From Arthrobotrys musiformis (taxonomy: Eukaryota; Ascomycota; Orbiliomycetes; Orbiliales; Orbiliaceae): a stretch of 64,000 nucleotides of DNA. Below the pieces are notes generated by a model. That model was not told where the DNA came from and did not search any database. It worked only from the letters and a program-made list of their open reading frames with translations. The position numbers and the translations under genes were made by a program. Each line of letters starts with the position of its first letter. Position 1 is the first letter of the stretch. Positions 1 through 11,237 of this stretch are shown one piece after another. The stretch is from assembly GCA_036971715.1 (NCBI GenBank), contig JAVHJL010000007.1:1674001-1738000 (forward strand), written 5' to 3'.

Positions 1-544
1 CCGTTACCTCTAGGTTCCAATCACTTAGGTACACTGAGTATTCCGGGTATTGTTGCATTCCTCCTACTGACATAGGAAATAGTTCTGAGACCATTTGCAT
101 TGCTTCAACAGCAGTCAGGGTTACGTTGTAGCAGCCCCAGTGCTGCTCGTGGATAGTATCCAATGACCACAAGTAAGATTTGGTCGTATTGAAATTTTGA
201 TATCCGTCGTCAGTAAATGGAAGTGAGGGTTTGTCGACGTTAGTAACCTGGTTGCCTGTTTCTACGGGAGTGATAGCTGGGGAATAGGTGGTTTCTGAGC
301 CCTGCGTAAGCATGAATTGATTGATGAATGAGTGTTCGTTGGCAGTCTCCGGAGATATCTCGGCTTGTGTGTCCAAGGCGTCGAAGCCGACGACCTCTCC
401 TAAAGCGGCGGCCCGGGTGGTGATGGAATCCGTCCCCGTGGTGTGTTCTATTTTAACCCTCTTGTGCTTCGGCGAACTAGAACAATAGAAGTCATCGGTC
501 CGCCCCCTTTTAAGTGTCGAAGGATGATTCGAAAATAGTCCCAT
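1..544 (-). CDS. Partial hypothetical protein, N-terminal 181 residues (runs off left edge)
   Basis: An uninterrupted frame enters from the left edge and ends at an ATG at 542-544 on the minus strand, so the visible part is the N terminus. Residues 1-35 are basic, with the cluster SPKHKRVKIEH that resembles a nuclear localisation signal. Residues 40-110 are Ser/Thr/Pro-rich and look disordered. A compact stretch with Trp and Cys (SYLWSLDTIHEQHWGCYNV) follows near residues 125-145. I recognise no family. The gene faces away from the 2.0 kb gene with about 1.5 kb between. Nuclear localisation is inference from the basic motif; the protein may continue or splice beyond the window. Confidence 0.7.
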   Translation of the reverse strand, partial: MGLFSNHPSTLKRGRTDDFYCSSSPKHKRVKIEHTTGTDSITTRAAALGEVVGFDALDTQAEISPETANEHSFINQFMLTQGSETTYSPAITPVETGNQVTNVDKPSLPFTDDGYQNFNTTKSYLWSLDTIHEQHWGCYNVTLTAVEAMQMVSELFPMSVGGMQQYPEYSVYLSDWNLEVT

Positions 545-2034
545 TCTCATAAGGCGTACTATAAGGATAAGTCGGAATCGCAGGTTAAACGAGCATTCGC
601 TTTCAACTCGCTAACGTTTTGATACGAGATATGAACAAAAACCAAAATATCAAATACGAATGTTCGAGTTCGGACTTCGAGTAATTTGTGTAGAATTCAT
701 CCAAACAGCGCGGTGCCTTCGAAGAATACATATACCTTGGGCCGGCCAGCGGTGGCGGACCAAAACGGACTTTAATACTCTTCACCTCGCGCTACTTTTG
801 CGGAGCTGTGGTTGTCAACAACTTCATCGTGCATATATATCAAAACGCGAACGCGAAAGTGAAGGCTTGAACGTTTTAGTACATTCGCGGATTTTCAGCG
901 CAACTTATGCCACGCCCTAATGCCTCCCAGCCTCAACTTTGGCATAAATAGAAAAGTGTACTATCAGGGGCAATTTTGCTTTGGAGAGGGGAAGAGTCTC
1001 GTAGAATGGATTTATGAAAACTCGTATCCATCGTCAGGCGATAAATTGCACGGTATCACGATATCACACATATACCGATTCTGGGTAGCATAGGTTGCCG
1101 ATTATGTTAATAGTTTGAACGTGAGTAAAATTTAGGAAAATCAAACAAGCTATGTATCTCAGGACTCAGCAGGGGGTATGAGAACGCAGCAGCCGAATCT
1201 AGTATGGGAATCCAACCGAATCTACCAGTATATTGGACCTTTAGTGTGAGTGAAACCTAGTAGGCTCTAGTAGTATTCAGTGAAATCTAGTAGGGTCTAG
1301 TAGGGTCTAGTAGGACTGAGCAGTATCTCCTAGTATCCAGTAGTATCTAGTAGGACGTAGAGGAAATCGGTGTGCATGTGGTTGGCCAGCCGAGTCTAGG
1401 TCTGGCCAAAGTACCATTGCATATGTATTTCAATTTACTCAGATGTTCATTCAGTGAGCCCGGGACTCCTAGGCATCGGCGTATGGTGAAAATTATTTCG
1501 AATCTTTCTCATAGCTACTAGTATCCGGTCTCGTTCCCAGCCTCACGAAAGTGTTGAACTAGTATCCGCCAAAGATGATTTGGGACCACAAACACGATAT
1601 TTTCTTTGGTTGTTCGAAGCCTTTGTATATTGCGGGGTTACTTCTCAACCGACACAAATTGGAACAAACAGAAAATTCTTAGCGTACAAAAGAAGTTTTG
1701 AAACAGGGAGAGTTGGGGGGTCGAGGAGACCCTGAAAATCGAAAAGTGGCATAGCCTTTGGAATTGCCTGAGATGATACGGGCCATTCGGCGGCTTCCGT
1801 AATTTGTGACAATGAGCGGTATTCATCGGCCCTATTGGTGGAGCATGGGGTACGCACATTTCTGAAATTTATTGCATATTATTACCCTGTTGGCTGCTAG
1901 CTGTTGGATTATGGTCATGCGGTGCTCTCGCCTCGGGATCAAAGGTAGTTAGAGATGCGACTTCTCGGCTGCTCCTTGATCGTCAGTTAGAATTGCTTTT
2001 CATTTCCAAGTCCGACTTTCTTGGTAGGAGGTGT
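545..2034. other. Intergenic, with a degenerate minisatellite
   Basis: I see no convincing gene. The stretch holds the TAGTAGG array (1256-1360) and one copy of a dispersed 15-nt motif at 1528-1542. A minus-strand open segment near 1645-1860 preceded by a TTTCAG acceptor could be an exon but cannot be joined to anything. Confidence 0.6.
1256..1360. repeat. Degenerate TAGTAGGNTC minisatellite, copy 1
   Basis: About ten imperfect units of roughly 10 nt around CTAGTAGGGT / CTAGTAGTAT lie in tandem, some diverged to CAGTGAAATC. Related arrays are at 35960-36072 and 38055-38165. It lies in non-coding DNA. Confidence 0.8.
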
Positions 2035-2583
2035 CTATTGCCTTTTCAGCTCATAGTGGGCTGCTCCACGACTCCGTTTTTTGGCCTTAGGATCTTTTGC
2101 TTTTGCTCGTTGAAATCTATTGTTCCAAACACGACGCATGCAATACTCAAAAAGCCATCGGTGTCCCTCCTCGTCCTCGCTGCATTCTGTTGCCTGAAAC
2201 ATTTCAAGTATGAGAGATTGGTATTCCGAGTCCGTACCGCTTTCTTCAAGTAAGACAAAAAATCGCGCATATACGGCATTTTTAAGAACACCACTTTGTT
2301 TTTGAAAAGTAACATCTTTTAACATTTTGCTTTGATATTCATCGAAAAGTATTTCGCATATTTCCTATATTTTCCCCGTTAATTGTGCTATACCGTGAAA
2401 ACAATCACTCTTGCTTAACCGAACCTGAATTTTGGTTAGAACGGTGCCAATAGGGAAATACTTAACCCAATTCCCCGTTCGTAGCATCCAGTATTGGTCA
2501 TTAAAGGTCTCCTGTACTACTTTTGTAGTAAAGTTTTTACCGTGCGGTAGTCTCGGTTTGGAGACGGTGGGCGGCATCGACAT
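2035..2583 (-). CDS. Two-exon hypothetical protein, 162 aa
   Basis: Exon 1 is 2583-2425 (ATG, 53 codons) and exon 2 is 2364-2035. The 60-nt intron (2424-2365) starts GTTCGG, ends ATATAG and has TTAAC as a likely branch site; the junction is phase 0 and removes an in-frame stop. The protein is amphipathic in the middle, has an acidic patch (CSEDEEGH) near residue 120, then a basic C terminus with several Lys/Arg clusters (RAKAKDPKAKKR) that could be a nuclear signal. I do not recognise a family. The model depends on the splice choice, but the two exons are open over their whole length and the joined product reads as a normal soluble protein. Confidence 0.65.
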
Positions 2584-4197
2584 CGTGAAAAACGAGTTTG
2601 AGAAACTAGGACGTCAAATCAAGATGCCGGCCATCCTCGATGACAGATCAAGATATCACAATTAATTTCCACCCATGTCAGTATACGTGTCACATTCTCA
2701 GATGATGCAACAACGGGCTAACTTTGCAGGTATCGCTCGCAGCTTATTGGCCGGTTAGCGACAAACAGTCTGGGATCACAAACAAGGGCCAGCCTCTCAT
2801 GCATGATACTCTTCCCGTGTGAGTGGTTGACACTGAAGCCGGATAACTACCTAGAATCGGTCGCTCCTCCCCCTCCAGCGCTCGCTGATGTGTCCAGGCG
2901 AGATCGGGCATATTTCAAAAATTTGTGGGGTATCGCCTAGCAGCCTAGCACTCCACAGGGGTCGGGATTACTTCAACTACCTTCATATGCGAATCGAGTT
3001 TCGAATTGATGTTTTTAGCATCGAGGTCTACTACAGGAATGCAATTACGCTCATCGAGAATCGGCCTGCGTTGTTGACTGAACTACTCTATAGAGGGCCG
3101 CTTCTAGACAGCCATTAGCAGTCAAAAGACCCGAAACAAAGTTATCGTAAGCCCCCACCTCCCCACCCTTCCTCGCCACCAGTAAATCCCCCCGAGCCTG
3201 GATGATGCTCTTTCGACGCCCCCCCTCTCCCTCTTTTCCCCGTTTTCATTTCTCCTCCAATATTTCTTTTCCGTGGGCGGTCTTTCTGAGCGAACAAGAA
3301 CCGTTTTTGATTTTTTCTTGCATCGTGCTCGCCGCCAAATCATCTAGCGTTTCATTTTAAATGTTGCGGTCGGGGCAATCTTTGCTCCTACCTGTATCTA
3401 TTCCAATCATCGGCTCGATGATTGATGACCTTCAATGGTTTGCGGCGGCGGTGGTTCGTGGTGGCACTCGTTTTATTTTTGTCGCCCATTTTTCTCGCCG
3501 CATCCAATTATTCCTAGCTTGAGTTCGTATTAGTAACTAGGCCATAGTCAAATACTATACAATCGCATTCCCCTACTTGGAGCGCAAATATACATCCCAA
3601 TCCGAGATTTCAAATTGTATAGGCAGGAATCCTGCATCTCATCCGCAGAAAGGATTCCATCACGCCATGGGATATATTAACCTTCTTCGTAGCAGCACAG
3701 TCCGAAGGGGGTTAAATGCTGCTTAAAGCTTCCACAACACACCCCCATAGGGGGGGCGAGGAAGCAAGAGGTAGGCGAAGTGAGAAATGAGTCGAGTCAA
3801 ACTCGATCTCCGTGATGGGTAATTGAGAAGTTGTGGAGCTATTGGGACGTAAAATGCGCTCAAATGAAGCGCGAAGGTATGACGCAGACATTCACTGCGG
3901 AGGGGTACCGAGACTCAGTGAGATATCGAGAAGTCAGTAGCTGATGTGGGAACGTCATGGTGTTGACGCGGCTTGGACGCAAGACTGGTTGTGCGTCCGG
4001 TGCGTCCGGTGCGCAGTAGTTCGACCGCGTACGGGTAGCCTCGACGCGATCGAATCTTGGGAGTCGCAGGTGGAGCTGCGTTTCGGTCCTGAAGATACCC
4101 CCAACAATGATTTTTTGTTTTTGCGAGCATTCGTCTTGCGAATAGGTGAGGGTGACTTTTGGGGCACCGTTTCTAGGATTTGAGGTCAGCTTTAGTT
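2584..4197. other. Intergenic, no supported gene
   Basis: Short open frames occur on both strands (2888-3118, 3122-3343, 3860-4225), but none has a good start, a family match or a convincing splice join. The 3860-4225 minus-strand frames could be a continuation of the small ORF ending at 4198, but the joins I tried produce stops. Confidence 0.5.
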
Positions 4198-4521
4198 TTA
4201 CGTCTGGAGCAACTGAATAAACCAACTAGAAGCACATCTTGTGCTCCGTTTCGGCCTGCAATTCTGGCTTTTTGCGGGTTTCGGTAGCAACTCATGTTCG
4301 CGTGTTGTTCGAGGGTTTGATGGCCTCCGTCTCCCAGAAACCCTCCCTGTAGGCGGAGCTGCCTCTACACTGTGTCGCGATATCGAAACATCCGGTAGGT
4401 TGTCGTATAGTTTTTTTATTGCTTGATCGAGAGCCGGCTGTAAATGGTCGAGTTCGCCGTGATAATCGGGAGTTGTATCATGTAGAAACCGGCTGAGCTC
4501 TTCGGCGGTTTGTTGTTGCAT
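4198..4521 (-). CDS. Possible small hypothetical protein, 107 aa
   Basis: An ATG-initiated frame. Residues 1-50 read as amphipathic helix (EELSRFLHDTTPDYHGELDHL), residues 55-95 are Arg/Pro-rich and disordered, and the last residues are hydrophobic. The composition is protein-like rather than random. The true 3' end may lie beyond an intron I could not place. No family recognised. Confidence 0.35.
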   Translation of the reverse strand: MQQQTAEELSRFLHDTTPDYHGELDHLQPALDQAIKKLYDNLPDVSISRHSVEAAPPTGRVSGRRRPSNPRTTREHELLPKPAKSQNCRPKRSTRCASSWFIQLLQT

Positions 4522-5349
4522 TTTGGAATACTATGGCCCGATCGGTATCGATTTAGGGAGTTCGAGACTATGATGTCGACAAATTAATGGTCGAAGCTAA
4601 TGAGCACCAGCACGAGTCAAAGTCTAGGGAGAAACTTCGAGGACGGATGTAATTCACGATTTGGTCTAAAGGGGAGAGCGGTGAGCATAAGTTCAAGATT
4701 TGCCACGCTTGCTTCCGCGTTCTTAGGTCAGCCAATTGGTGTAGCCTCGCATTCAACCAATGCAATGTGACAGAAAATCCGTTTGGACATGCGCCCCATC
4801 TCACAAATTCATGCACGCACTCTCGATTGGACAGGCTAGGCATCAATTGAAGCCCAGACGCCAGCTCGATTGGCTGGCTAGCTGGTGATGGAGTTCTAGT
4901 TGGCCCCGGCTGTGAGACGTGCCAGGACCAAAAAAAAAAAAAAAGGAACCGCACTGGCTCGACGCCTGGGCTGCGTGATCAGGTCTGACCTACCTAAATT
5001 CATTGAGGTTTACACAGGAATCTGGCTGGCTATACCTCTCTCCCTTCCATTCGCCGGCCCCAGGCCACGCACTGAAAGAAATTGCCCGTTGGTCCCCTAT
5101 GCAAACAAATCCAAGCATTTGCCTATTTGAAAAGGGTGTCCCCCAAAGTCTGCTGCCGGTCGGTTGTTATCCGCCATAGCTTTGCCTACTAAAAAATCGA
5201 TAACTTGTCAAATCCTTAAAAAAATTTTAAGATCTTGAGGCGCGCGAAACCTCGAACTTGATCACGCCAATATCGAATTGTTCTCCTTCCGCCAATTTAT
5301 ATATACTTTGCGAATTATATCTCCTTATTTTAGATACCCGGACCACGAG
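4522..5349. other. Intergenic upstream of the FHA-kinase gene
   Basis: A run of 15 A (4930-4944) interrupts the region and makes overlapping artificial open frames on both strands. A/T-rich sequence with TTTATATATAC at about 5296-5306 lies just before the kinase start at 5350. No gene supported. Confidence 0.6.
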
Positions 5350-7091
5350 ATGGCAGTAGCTTACCCTCCGCAAGATATAATCTCGAAAACCTATCCTAGC
5401 GCCACATCAAAAACTATTCTTTTCATTTTCGAAGCCTCGGAAATTTCTAGCTTTATCAACGAGGAGCGGAACAAGGCACGACGAAAGAATATCCCTATCG
5501 ATGGGGGTGAGGTATTCGGAAAGTCTACACGGACAGTGCTTGAGCTGTCTTGGGAAAAGCCACCCGCATCCTTGGAGAAGGGCTTTCTCATCGGCTCTGA
5601 TCCGACTTGTGATGTCTATCTTCCACAATCTCACAAAAACTCTAAGGAACAGAAGCTAGCAGTGAGTCGATTTCACTGCAGGATACACTTCAACTCACAA
5701 TCAGGAGTGCTTTTGCTGGATGACTGTTCTAAATTAGGGACTAAAATTCGGAAAAGGGACCAGGAAATCATTGAGCTGACCGAAAATAACCCTACTATCA
5801 TGTTACAAAGCAAGTGGACTATCTGTATTGCTAACTTCTATTTGTTGACGATCATCATCCCTTGGAACCCATCGAATTGGCCACACTATATTCAGGAGCT
5901 TCGGAATCGAATCCCCACGGTCGAAGGTTCTTCTAGATTACCAAACCAAACGCCGACCGAGGCGATCGGCGGGAAATATCAATACTGGAAATGTCTCGGT
6001 TGCGGGGGGTTTAGTCAGGTTGATGTATTTGTGGATAGCTCCACGGGCACCTTCGTGGCCGGGAAAAGGTATACTGGGAGGGGGGTACTTCAGATTGAGA
6101 AGGAGATAGAAATCTTGAAGCAGCTTCAGCATGTGAGTTCCATTTGCCCTACAATGAACTGATAGCTGACCGTCAGCATTTCCCCCACTAAACTTGTGCG
6201 TAGCCGTCTATTATCGACATTCTAGAACAAGTTCCTCAATCCCTCGATACCACAATTATCTTCATGGAATATTCACCCCATGGAGACCTCATGAAGTTTG
6301 ACCTAACAGAATGGGCAGAACCCAAAAGGCTTGAGGCCTTCCGCCAACTCTTGGACGCTCTCAATTACATGCATAGCCAAAATATTATGCATCGCGATAT
6401 CAAGCCGGAAAATATCTTGGTTATGTCTCAGGAGCCATTACGTCTCAAGTTCATTGATTTTGGACTTAGCAGAGTAGTTGGCAGTAACATGACGCTTTCT
6501 GGAACTATAGGATACACCTCTCCTGAACTTTCTATGGAAGGACACCCTTACTCTTTTCCTGCCGACGTATGGTCCCTAGGGATTACCCTGCTTCATTTCT
6601 TCTTCGATGTAAAACGAATTATCGACATGGATGCTTCCCCAGACAATGGTGGCCTGCTCAAATATCATTCTGGCCCAAGGTGGAACCAACAGCTCAGGAA
6701 CCATTTTGAGTTAGTGAAGCCTCGTTGGGCAGAAGGACTCTTACAAGGGATGCTAACGGTGGATCCCCTCATGCGGCTTACAGCCATATCTGCGCTTCGT
6801 CATGTCGAAAAGGTTATCAGTCGGACAGTGTGCGGCACAAGAATCACTCGGGGAAGGAAAAGAAAACTTGATGCCGATCGCTCTTCAAGCCGAGCCCCCA
6901 AAGCCGTTGACCTTCCAGTGAGTCCGGAAGGCGTTCCCCATAAGCGTAGGAGGCCGGCCGAAGATTCCACCGCGCGAATCATTCACCGCAAGCGTGGAAG
7001 GCCACCGAAAGACCCCATATCAGAGACAGTTCCCCCCAAACGTAGAGCGCCGCAGAAAGGGGTGCGGCGAGGTGGATGCACCCATGGCTGA
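5350..7091 (+). CDS. FHA-domain serine/threonine protein kinase with AT-hook tail, 556 aa
   Basis: Exon 1 is 5350-6132 and exon 2 is 6204-7091; the 71-nt intron begins GTGAGT, ends GCGTAG, and the junction is phase 0. The start is the ATG at 5350, the first in frame. Residues about 78-131 are an FHA phosphothreonine-binding fold (GFLIGSD, SRFHCRI, SKLGT). The kinase domain follows: Gly-loop LGCGGFSQV near 216-224, ATP-binding Lys near 239, catalytic HRDIKPEN at 324-331, DFG at 346-348 and SPE at 367-369, so it should be active. The tail is basic, with RKRGRP near 523-528 matching an AT-hook core and two further KRR motifs. FHA plus kinase is the layout of the Rad53/Cds1 checkpoint group, but the AT-hook tail and lone position suggest a lineage-specific relative. 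Nuclear, DNA-associated action is inference. Confidence 0.92.
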
Positions 7092-7813
7092 TCAATTGAT
7101 TTGGCTTTATGTCTAATTTCGGATTTTCTCACACGTCGACGACGGCGTCTTCTGTACTTTAATATTCGCATAGCAAACTTTGATTACAATCTCGTTAACT
7201 ACATGACACGAGGCCTATTCTATAGCTTCTATAATCTAAATAGAAAGCGATCGACTAAAGTGATCGATGCCTGGATTATTCTTGTATTATACGTACCGAC
7301 CTGGGTATCGGCTCAACTTCGAGACTTGTAATGACTCTAAAACAGTTGCGATGTTGATGGAATTAATATTACTCTGAGGGCATTAATTAATTAATGTGTT
7401 TATGAAGATTTGCAATGTGGAAACTAGAAAGAGGTGCTTAGAGCGTCGATGGGGGTCCACAATACCGCCCCGGGACTAGCCTAGAGCTTGGGTTAACACT
7501 ATCGGAAATTTCGAAGTGCACGTCGGTTGAGCTGCGAGACCGGGTTGAACTGAGCAAAACTGGGGAGCGACCATATATAGATCCAAAAGGTTAATTTCGA
7601 AGTATTCTCAGCTCTCAAAATCCTGCATAAGAGCCTTCCTTAATTTTAATTAGCGACTAAGCTTTATTTTCGCGTACGCAGTATATATCTAATTCTGATC
7701 TAAGTCTCTTTTTGTAAGTGCGAATCATTGGCACGGATATATTCCGATTGTTTATTGCATTGTAGAAGAATTAAGTGTATTGACATGAATTCATGAAAGG
7801 GCTATCAACAACA
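7092..7813. other. Intergenic, no gene seen
   Basis: A/T-rich sequence between the 3' ends of two convergent genes. It contains ATTAATTAATTAATG at 7382-7396 and short simple repeats, and nothing that I can call. Confidence 0.6.
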
Positions 7814-8557
7814 TTACGCAAAGGGGCGCAAAGTACTAAACAACCAAACGAGCGTAGCAAATATCATAACTGTGTCGATAGTAGGCCCTCCTGTTGCATA
7901 TATAACAGCCACAGTGCTCATGACACCGAAAACTTCACTTATATTCAATTTCCCCCCCCGGCTTTGAGTAACCTCTGGCTTTTCAGTAGTCACCGCATCC
8001 AGACGCTCACGAATGTGGGTCGTGGTCTCCAACCTCTTGAGGAGGAGATCCATAAGCTCACCCTCGAGCACTTTGTCTTTGAGCCCCCCTTCCAGCTCTT
8101 TGACTTTTTTCTGTAGACTCTCATATTCCTTTATTAGAACGAGAACACCCCGTTTAAGGCGGGTGTGGCCTAACGGTGAATTGATCGAAATAAACCCCGA
8201 CGACAGGCCTAACTTGAGAAAAGTGGCAACATTTTCAGGGAGGCTCATTGTATCAGAGCGATTCTGCTCTAATTCGGTTTCAGAAAGGGATTCTGATTCT
8301 TCATCAGTATCCGAACTTTCACTCGTCGTGTCCCCAGTAGTCTCATCCGCGGCAGTCGCAAGCCGCCCTTGGGCGTATGGAGGGGGTCGCCCTCCAGGCG
8401 AGAGCGTTGGCGACCGCCGCAAAGGGACCTCCCGTCTGAGTCCGGAGGGTACGTTTCTGGGAGGGGCTGGCGGAGGGGGTTGCTCCATTGGCGCAGTATC
8501 CGATTGCTGCAATTGCAGGCGAAAGGGCAGATAGTCTATGAATATCGACCTTAACAT
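7814..8557 (-). CDS. Coiled-coil protein with C-terminal membrane segments, 247 aa
   Basis: A single ATG-initiated exon. Residues 20-75 are Pro/Arg-rich and disordered. Residues 76-105 are acidic and Ser-rich (SSDTDEESESLSETELEQ). Residues about 145-200 form a coiled coil (EYESLQKKVKELEGGLKDK and onward). The last 40 residues contain two hydrophobic segments (VFGVMSTVAVIYATGG and TVMIFATLVWLFSTL), consistent with a C-terminal membrane hairpin. No family recognised. The order (disordered N part, coiled coil, C-terminal membrane anchor) is the same as in the gene at 12405-13193, though I see no clear residue identity between them. Localisation to an internal membrane is inference. Confidence 0.8.
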   Translation of the reverse strand: MLRSIFIDYLPFRLQLQQSDTAPMEQPPPPAPPRNVPSGLRREVPLRRSPTLSPGGRPPPYAQGRLATAADETTGDTTSESSDTDEESESLSETELEQNRSDTMSLPENVATFLKLGLSSGFISINSPLGHTRLKRGVLVLIKEYESLQKKVKELEGGLKDKVLEGELMDLLLKRLETTTHIRERLDAVTTEKPEVTQSRGGKLNISEVFGVMSTVAVIYATGGPTIDTVMIFATLVWLFSTLRPFA

Positions 8558-8672
8558 CTATTGTAGACGATATATGGGAGAAAAACTAAACCACACGTTG
8601 AACGCAAGCGGTTATGTCACGATCATGAGCGTATGAGGGAATGAACAGGAATTGGCGCCTTTGGCCGTCAAT

Positions 8673-9014
8673 TTATAGCAACGGCGCCGAACCACAATCG
8701 TGAACGGTCGCAAGAAGTACTCCTTCGAAAACAGTGAACTCCATTATAATATTTTGGAAGGTGTCAAGTACGTCGCGAAAGCCAAACACACCGCCTGTCA
8801 TGAGCGTCTCTCTTTGATGCTCAGTTGGCCTGAGAGCAGGCGCGCCTGCAAGTCCAACGTCTACGATGCATGAATATGCATATATGAGCCCATGCGAGGA
8901 GACGTGGAGCCTCCGGTACCAAAGTACGTGGAAGCTGGTCTCGTTCTTAGACGGCACAAAGCTGAACGTATTCATGGGGTGCTGCAGTGCCGTAACGGCC
9001 ACGCTGGATTGCAT
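8673..9014 (-). CDS. Possible small hypothetical protein, 113 aa
   Basis: An ATG-initiated frame with protein-like composition, rich in hydrophobic residues in the C-terminal third (IIMEFTVFEGVLLATVHDC). No family, no splice signals and no supporting context. A chance frame is a real possibility. Confidence 0.3.
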   Translation of the reverse strand: MQSSVAVTALQHPMNTFSFVPSKNETSFHVLWYRRLHVSSHGLIYAYSCIVDVGLAGAPALRPTEHQRETLMTGGVFGFRDVLDTFQNIIMEFTVFEGVLLATVHDCGSAPLL

Positions 9015-10628
9015 AGCTGATGAGCCGTCAGTTGCCAGCCAGCCTATCGGCTAGCTATGGTACGATGTTTAATCGGGAGGCCGGACCCCCTCGTGAATCG
9101 TATCAGACCCCCATTATCGTCATACACACCTTCTCGACTTGGGAACACTGAAAATAAGAAAAGTCACGATATCCTCGCTGCACTACTGCTTGTCAAATGG
9201 GGTGTCAGTGCTCAATTAAAGCCGATGTTTTGTGACTTTGACAGCAGTACCAAATCTTTACCGTTGAATATTGCCAGTGCGATTCGACCCCGCGGAATGG
9301 CCTCCCTCGATAATATTGTCTAACTTGAACAAGCTTACAATAACGCTATCGAACCTCCATGAAAGCTAGAGGTTGCATGAATGGCAAAGGGCTGCTAGCT
9401 GGAAGGTCGGTGAGCCGAGGTTCAAAAGGCGAACCTTTGTTCGGAGGTACTACCGGAAATATTCCTCCGTTTCTATTTTGGAAGTTTACGAAGAAATGAT
9501 AAGGAGGGGCTGAAACCTATCTCGTAAACCAAATGCTGTTGCGGTTGGCTGAGACGGAAAGATGTTTGTTGTAATACATTTTCGCAGCGGCTAGGACTCA
9601 CCGGTGGGCGGACGATGCATCCAGCATGAACGAGTTAGCCAATCCGTCGGGTCGAGCTCGAGTCGAGTCGGCAATTGAATTCCAGTTGAATTGACTCCTC
9701 GAATCGAGTTTGGGAGCTAGAAAATATCACGCCACTTTCGAGACACGAGTATGGAGTCAAGATGTGATCTCAATTTTTTTTCGTTATCCAACTGGCAGCA
9801 GCAAAAGCAATAAATTAGTAAGTCATGTCGATAGTAGCCATTAGTCGACAGAAGGTTGTGGCCTCGCTTTCAATTGCGAATTTCCCGAATCCCGGAGCTA
9901 ATAAGCCGGTTTTCAGTTGTGCGACCGGATCCGAGAACTAGCTTGGTCTTGGAACCTAGCTGATCCGGCACTAGCGCGAGTGCAATGTTGGTGGCACAGC
10001 AGGTTGGTGGGGCAAGGAGTGTGCCTAGAACCTGAATGCACATATGTCGTAACTGGTGGCTAGTGCGTAACACTAACGGATGGAAGCTATGTTGTACGGC
10101 CCTTTCGCCTCCCGCGACCTTCCCCACTTGGTTGATTTTGGAGCAAAAAGGCCGCTAACTAGGATGCTCTGCCTCGAGCGCCTGGATTCGAGACTAGCAC
10201 GAGCTTTGGTACCAACACTAATACAAGTCTGTAATGGGTGTGTGTGCTGGAATTCAATCGGCATATTGAGGCGGACCGGCAGTTGATGTGTGCTCTATCA
10301 GCGCCTGGCCTGTCTGTTACCCGGATATCAGGTGCGCGGAACAGCTCTGAACAGGCAAAATTGGACGAGGGTTGACAGGGATTCTTGCATGAGGTTTGCC
10401 GTGTCATGCACATTAGAAGCTAGCGAACTGACGAGCGCTTCAACCACCAATAGATATTGCCAGTGGTATTCAAATAGATTCTTGGCTGTCGCACCACCCC
10501 CCCTAAAAAAAAAACCTGTGATCTTAGAGGGTATGCTGGGCTTGCGCTATAGCCTCTCGTCGAGGTGTCAGCGTCACACACCATATCGCGGATATCCAAA
10601 GTAGGCAGTATTCGGGCTCAATTTGGTG
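9015..10628. other. Intergenic, no supported gene
   Basis: Several short frames without good starts. The sequence near 10156-10205 resembles 36201-36235 loosely (CTCTGCCTC..GCGCCTGG), hinting at a decayed dispersed element. A C/A homopolymer junction lies at 10495-10514. Confidence 0.5.
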
Positions 10629-11072
10629 ATGTTTGACGATACTAGTCAAATCATACCTGGTTGCAACTTATATTACCATGGCACATGTCGACAAGCCCCG
10701 GCCCCACCACGTTAAACCCGATCTCGAGACAGTAATAATCTCATACCAATCAATCCCTGATTGTCAGATCTCACAATCCTGGTTCGTTTACGACATGGGG
10801 AAAACGTCTTGAGTTACGCAAGAAATAACTCGGCGAGAGCCCACAGTCATTCTTCGCATATTTGGTCCTGGTTTTGTCGACGAGACAAAGATGATCCGAC
10901 GAGGATTCGGAGGGCGACAGGAGCTCTGACGGAGCGGTGTGAAGCCCTCCGAAATGAAAACCGTGAACTTTTTTGGAAAGTTCATTTCACTGCAAATGTA
11001 GCGGTTACTGTCGCAAAGAGAGATTTGTCGCTTTATAAAGCCCCTGAGGTCCATGACATCCCATGGATATGA
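10629..11072 (+). CDS. Small coiled-coil protein, 128 aa, two exons (model tentative)
   Basis: The downstream exon 10768-11072 is open and protein-like but lacks an ATG. Joining an ATG exon at 10629-10710 through a 57-nt intron (GTTAAA..TTGTCAG, phase 1) gives a continuous frame. The C-terminal half is a basic-charged helix, then a short coiled coil (TERCEALRNENRELFWKV). The segment LRNENRELFW resembles LEDQNGKLWQ in the coiled-coil gene at 17251-17616, so the two may be distant paralogues. Function unknown. The exon 2 reading is better supported than the start. Confidence 0.45.
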
Positions 11073-11237
11073 AGTCTTTGTGAACGTATATCTCTACTCA
11101 GTATCTAAAGTTTGTCGCTAGCCTGCTGTTGTGTCCTTTTTCTTTCTCATCTCTCCTCTAGCCAGGTCAATTTCGTTTTATACCTCCTAGAAACAGATTA
11201 AATTAGGCCGTCGATACCAACAGAAATATACGCGGCC

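Noticed and set aside
1645..1860. Possible exon after a TTTCAG acceptor (minus strand)
   Set aside because: No donor or start could be joined in frame; kept only as a note.
3122..3343. Arg/Gly-rich minus-strand frame
   Set aside because: Low complexity, no ATG context, no family.
4568..4954. 128-codon minus-strand frame
   Set aside because: Its start lies inside a run of 15 A; the product begins with poly-Phe and has no family or splice support.
8013..8534. 173-codon plus-strand frame
   Set aside because: Antisense to the well-supported coiled-coil membrane gene; low-complexity product.
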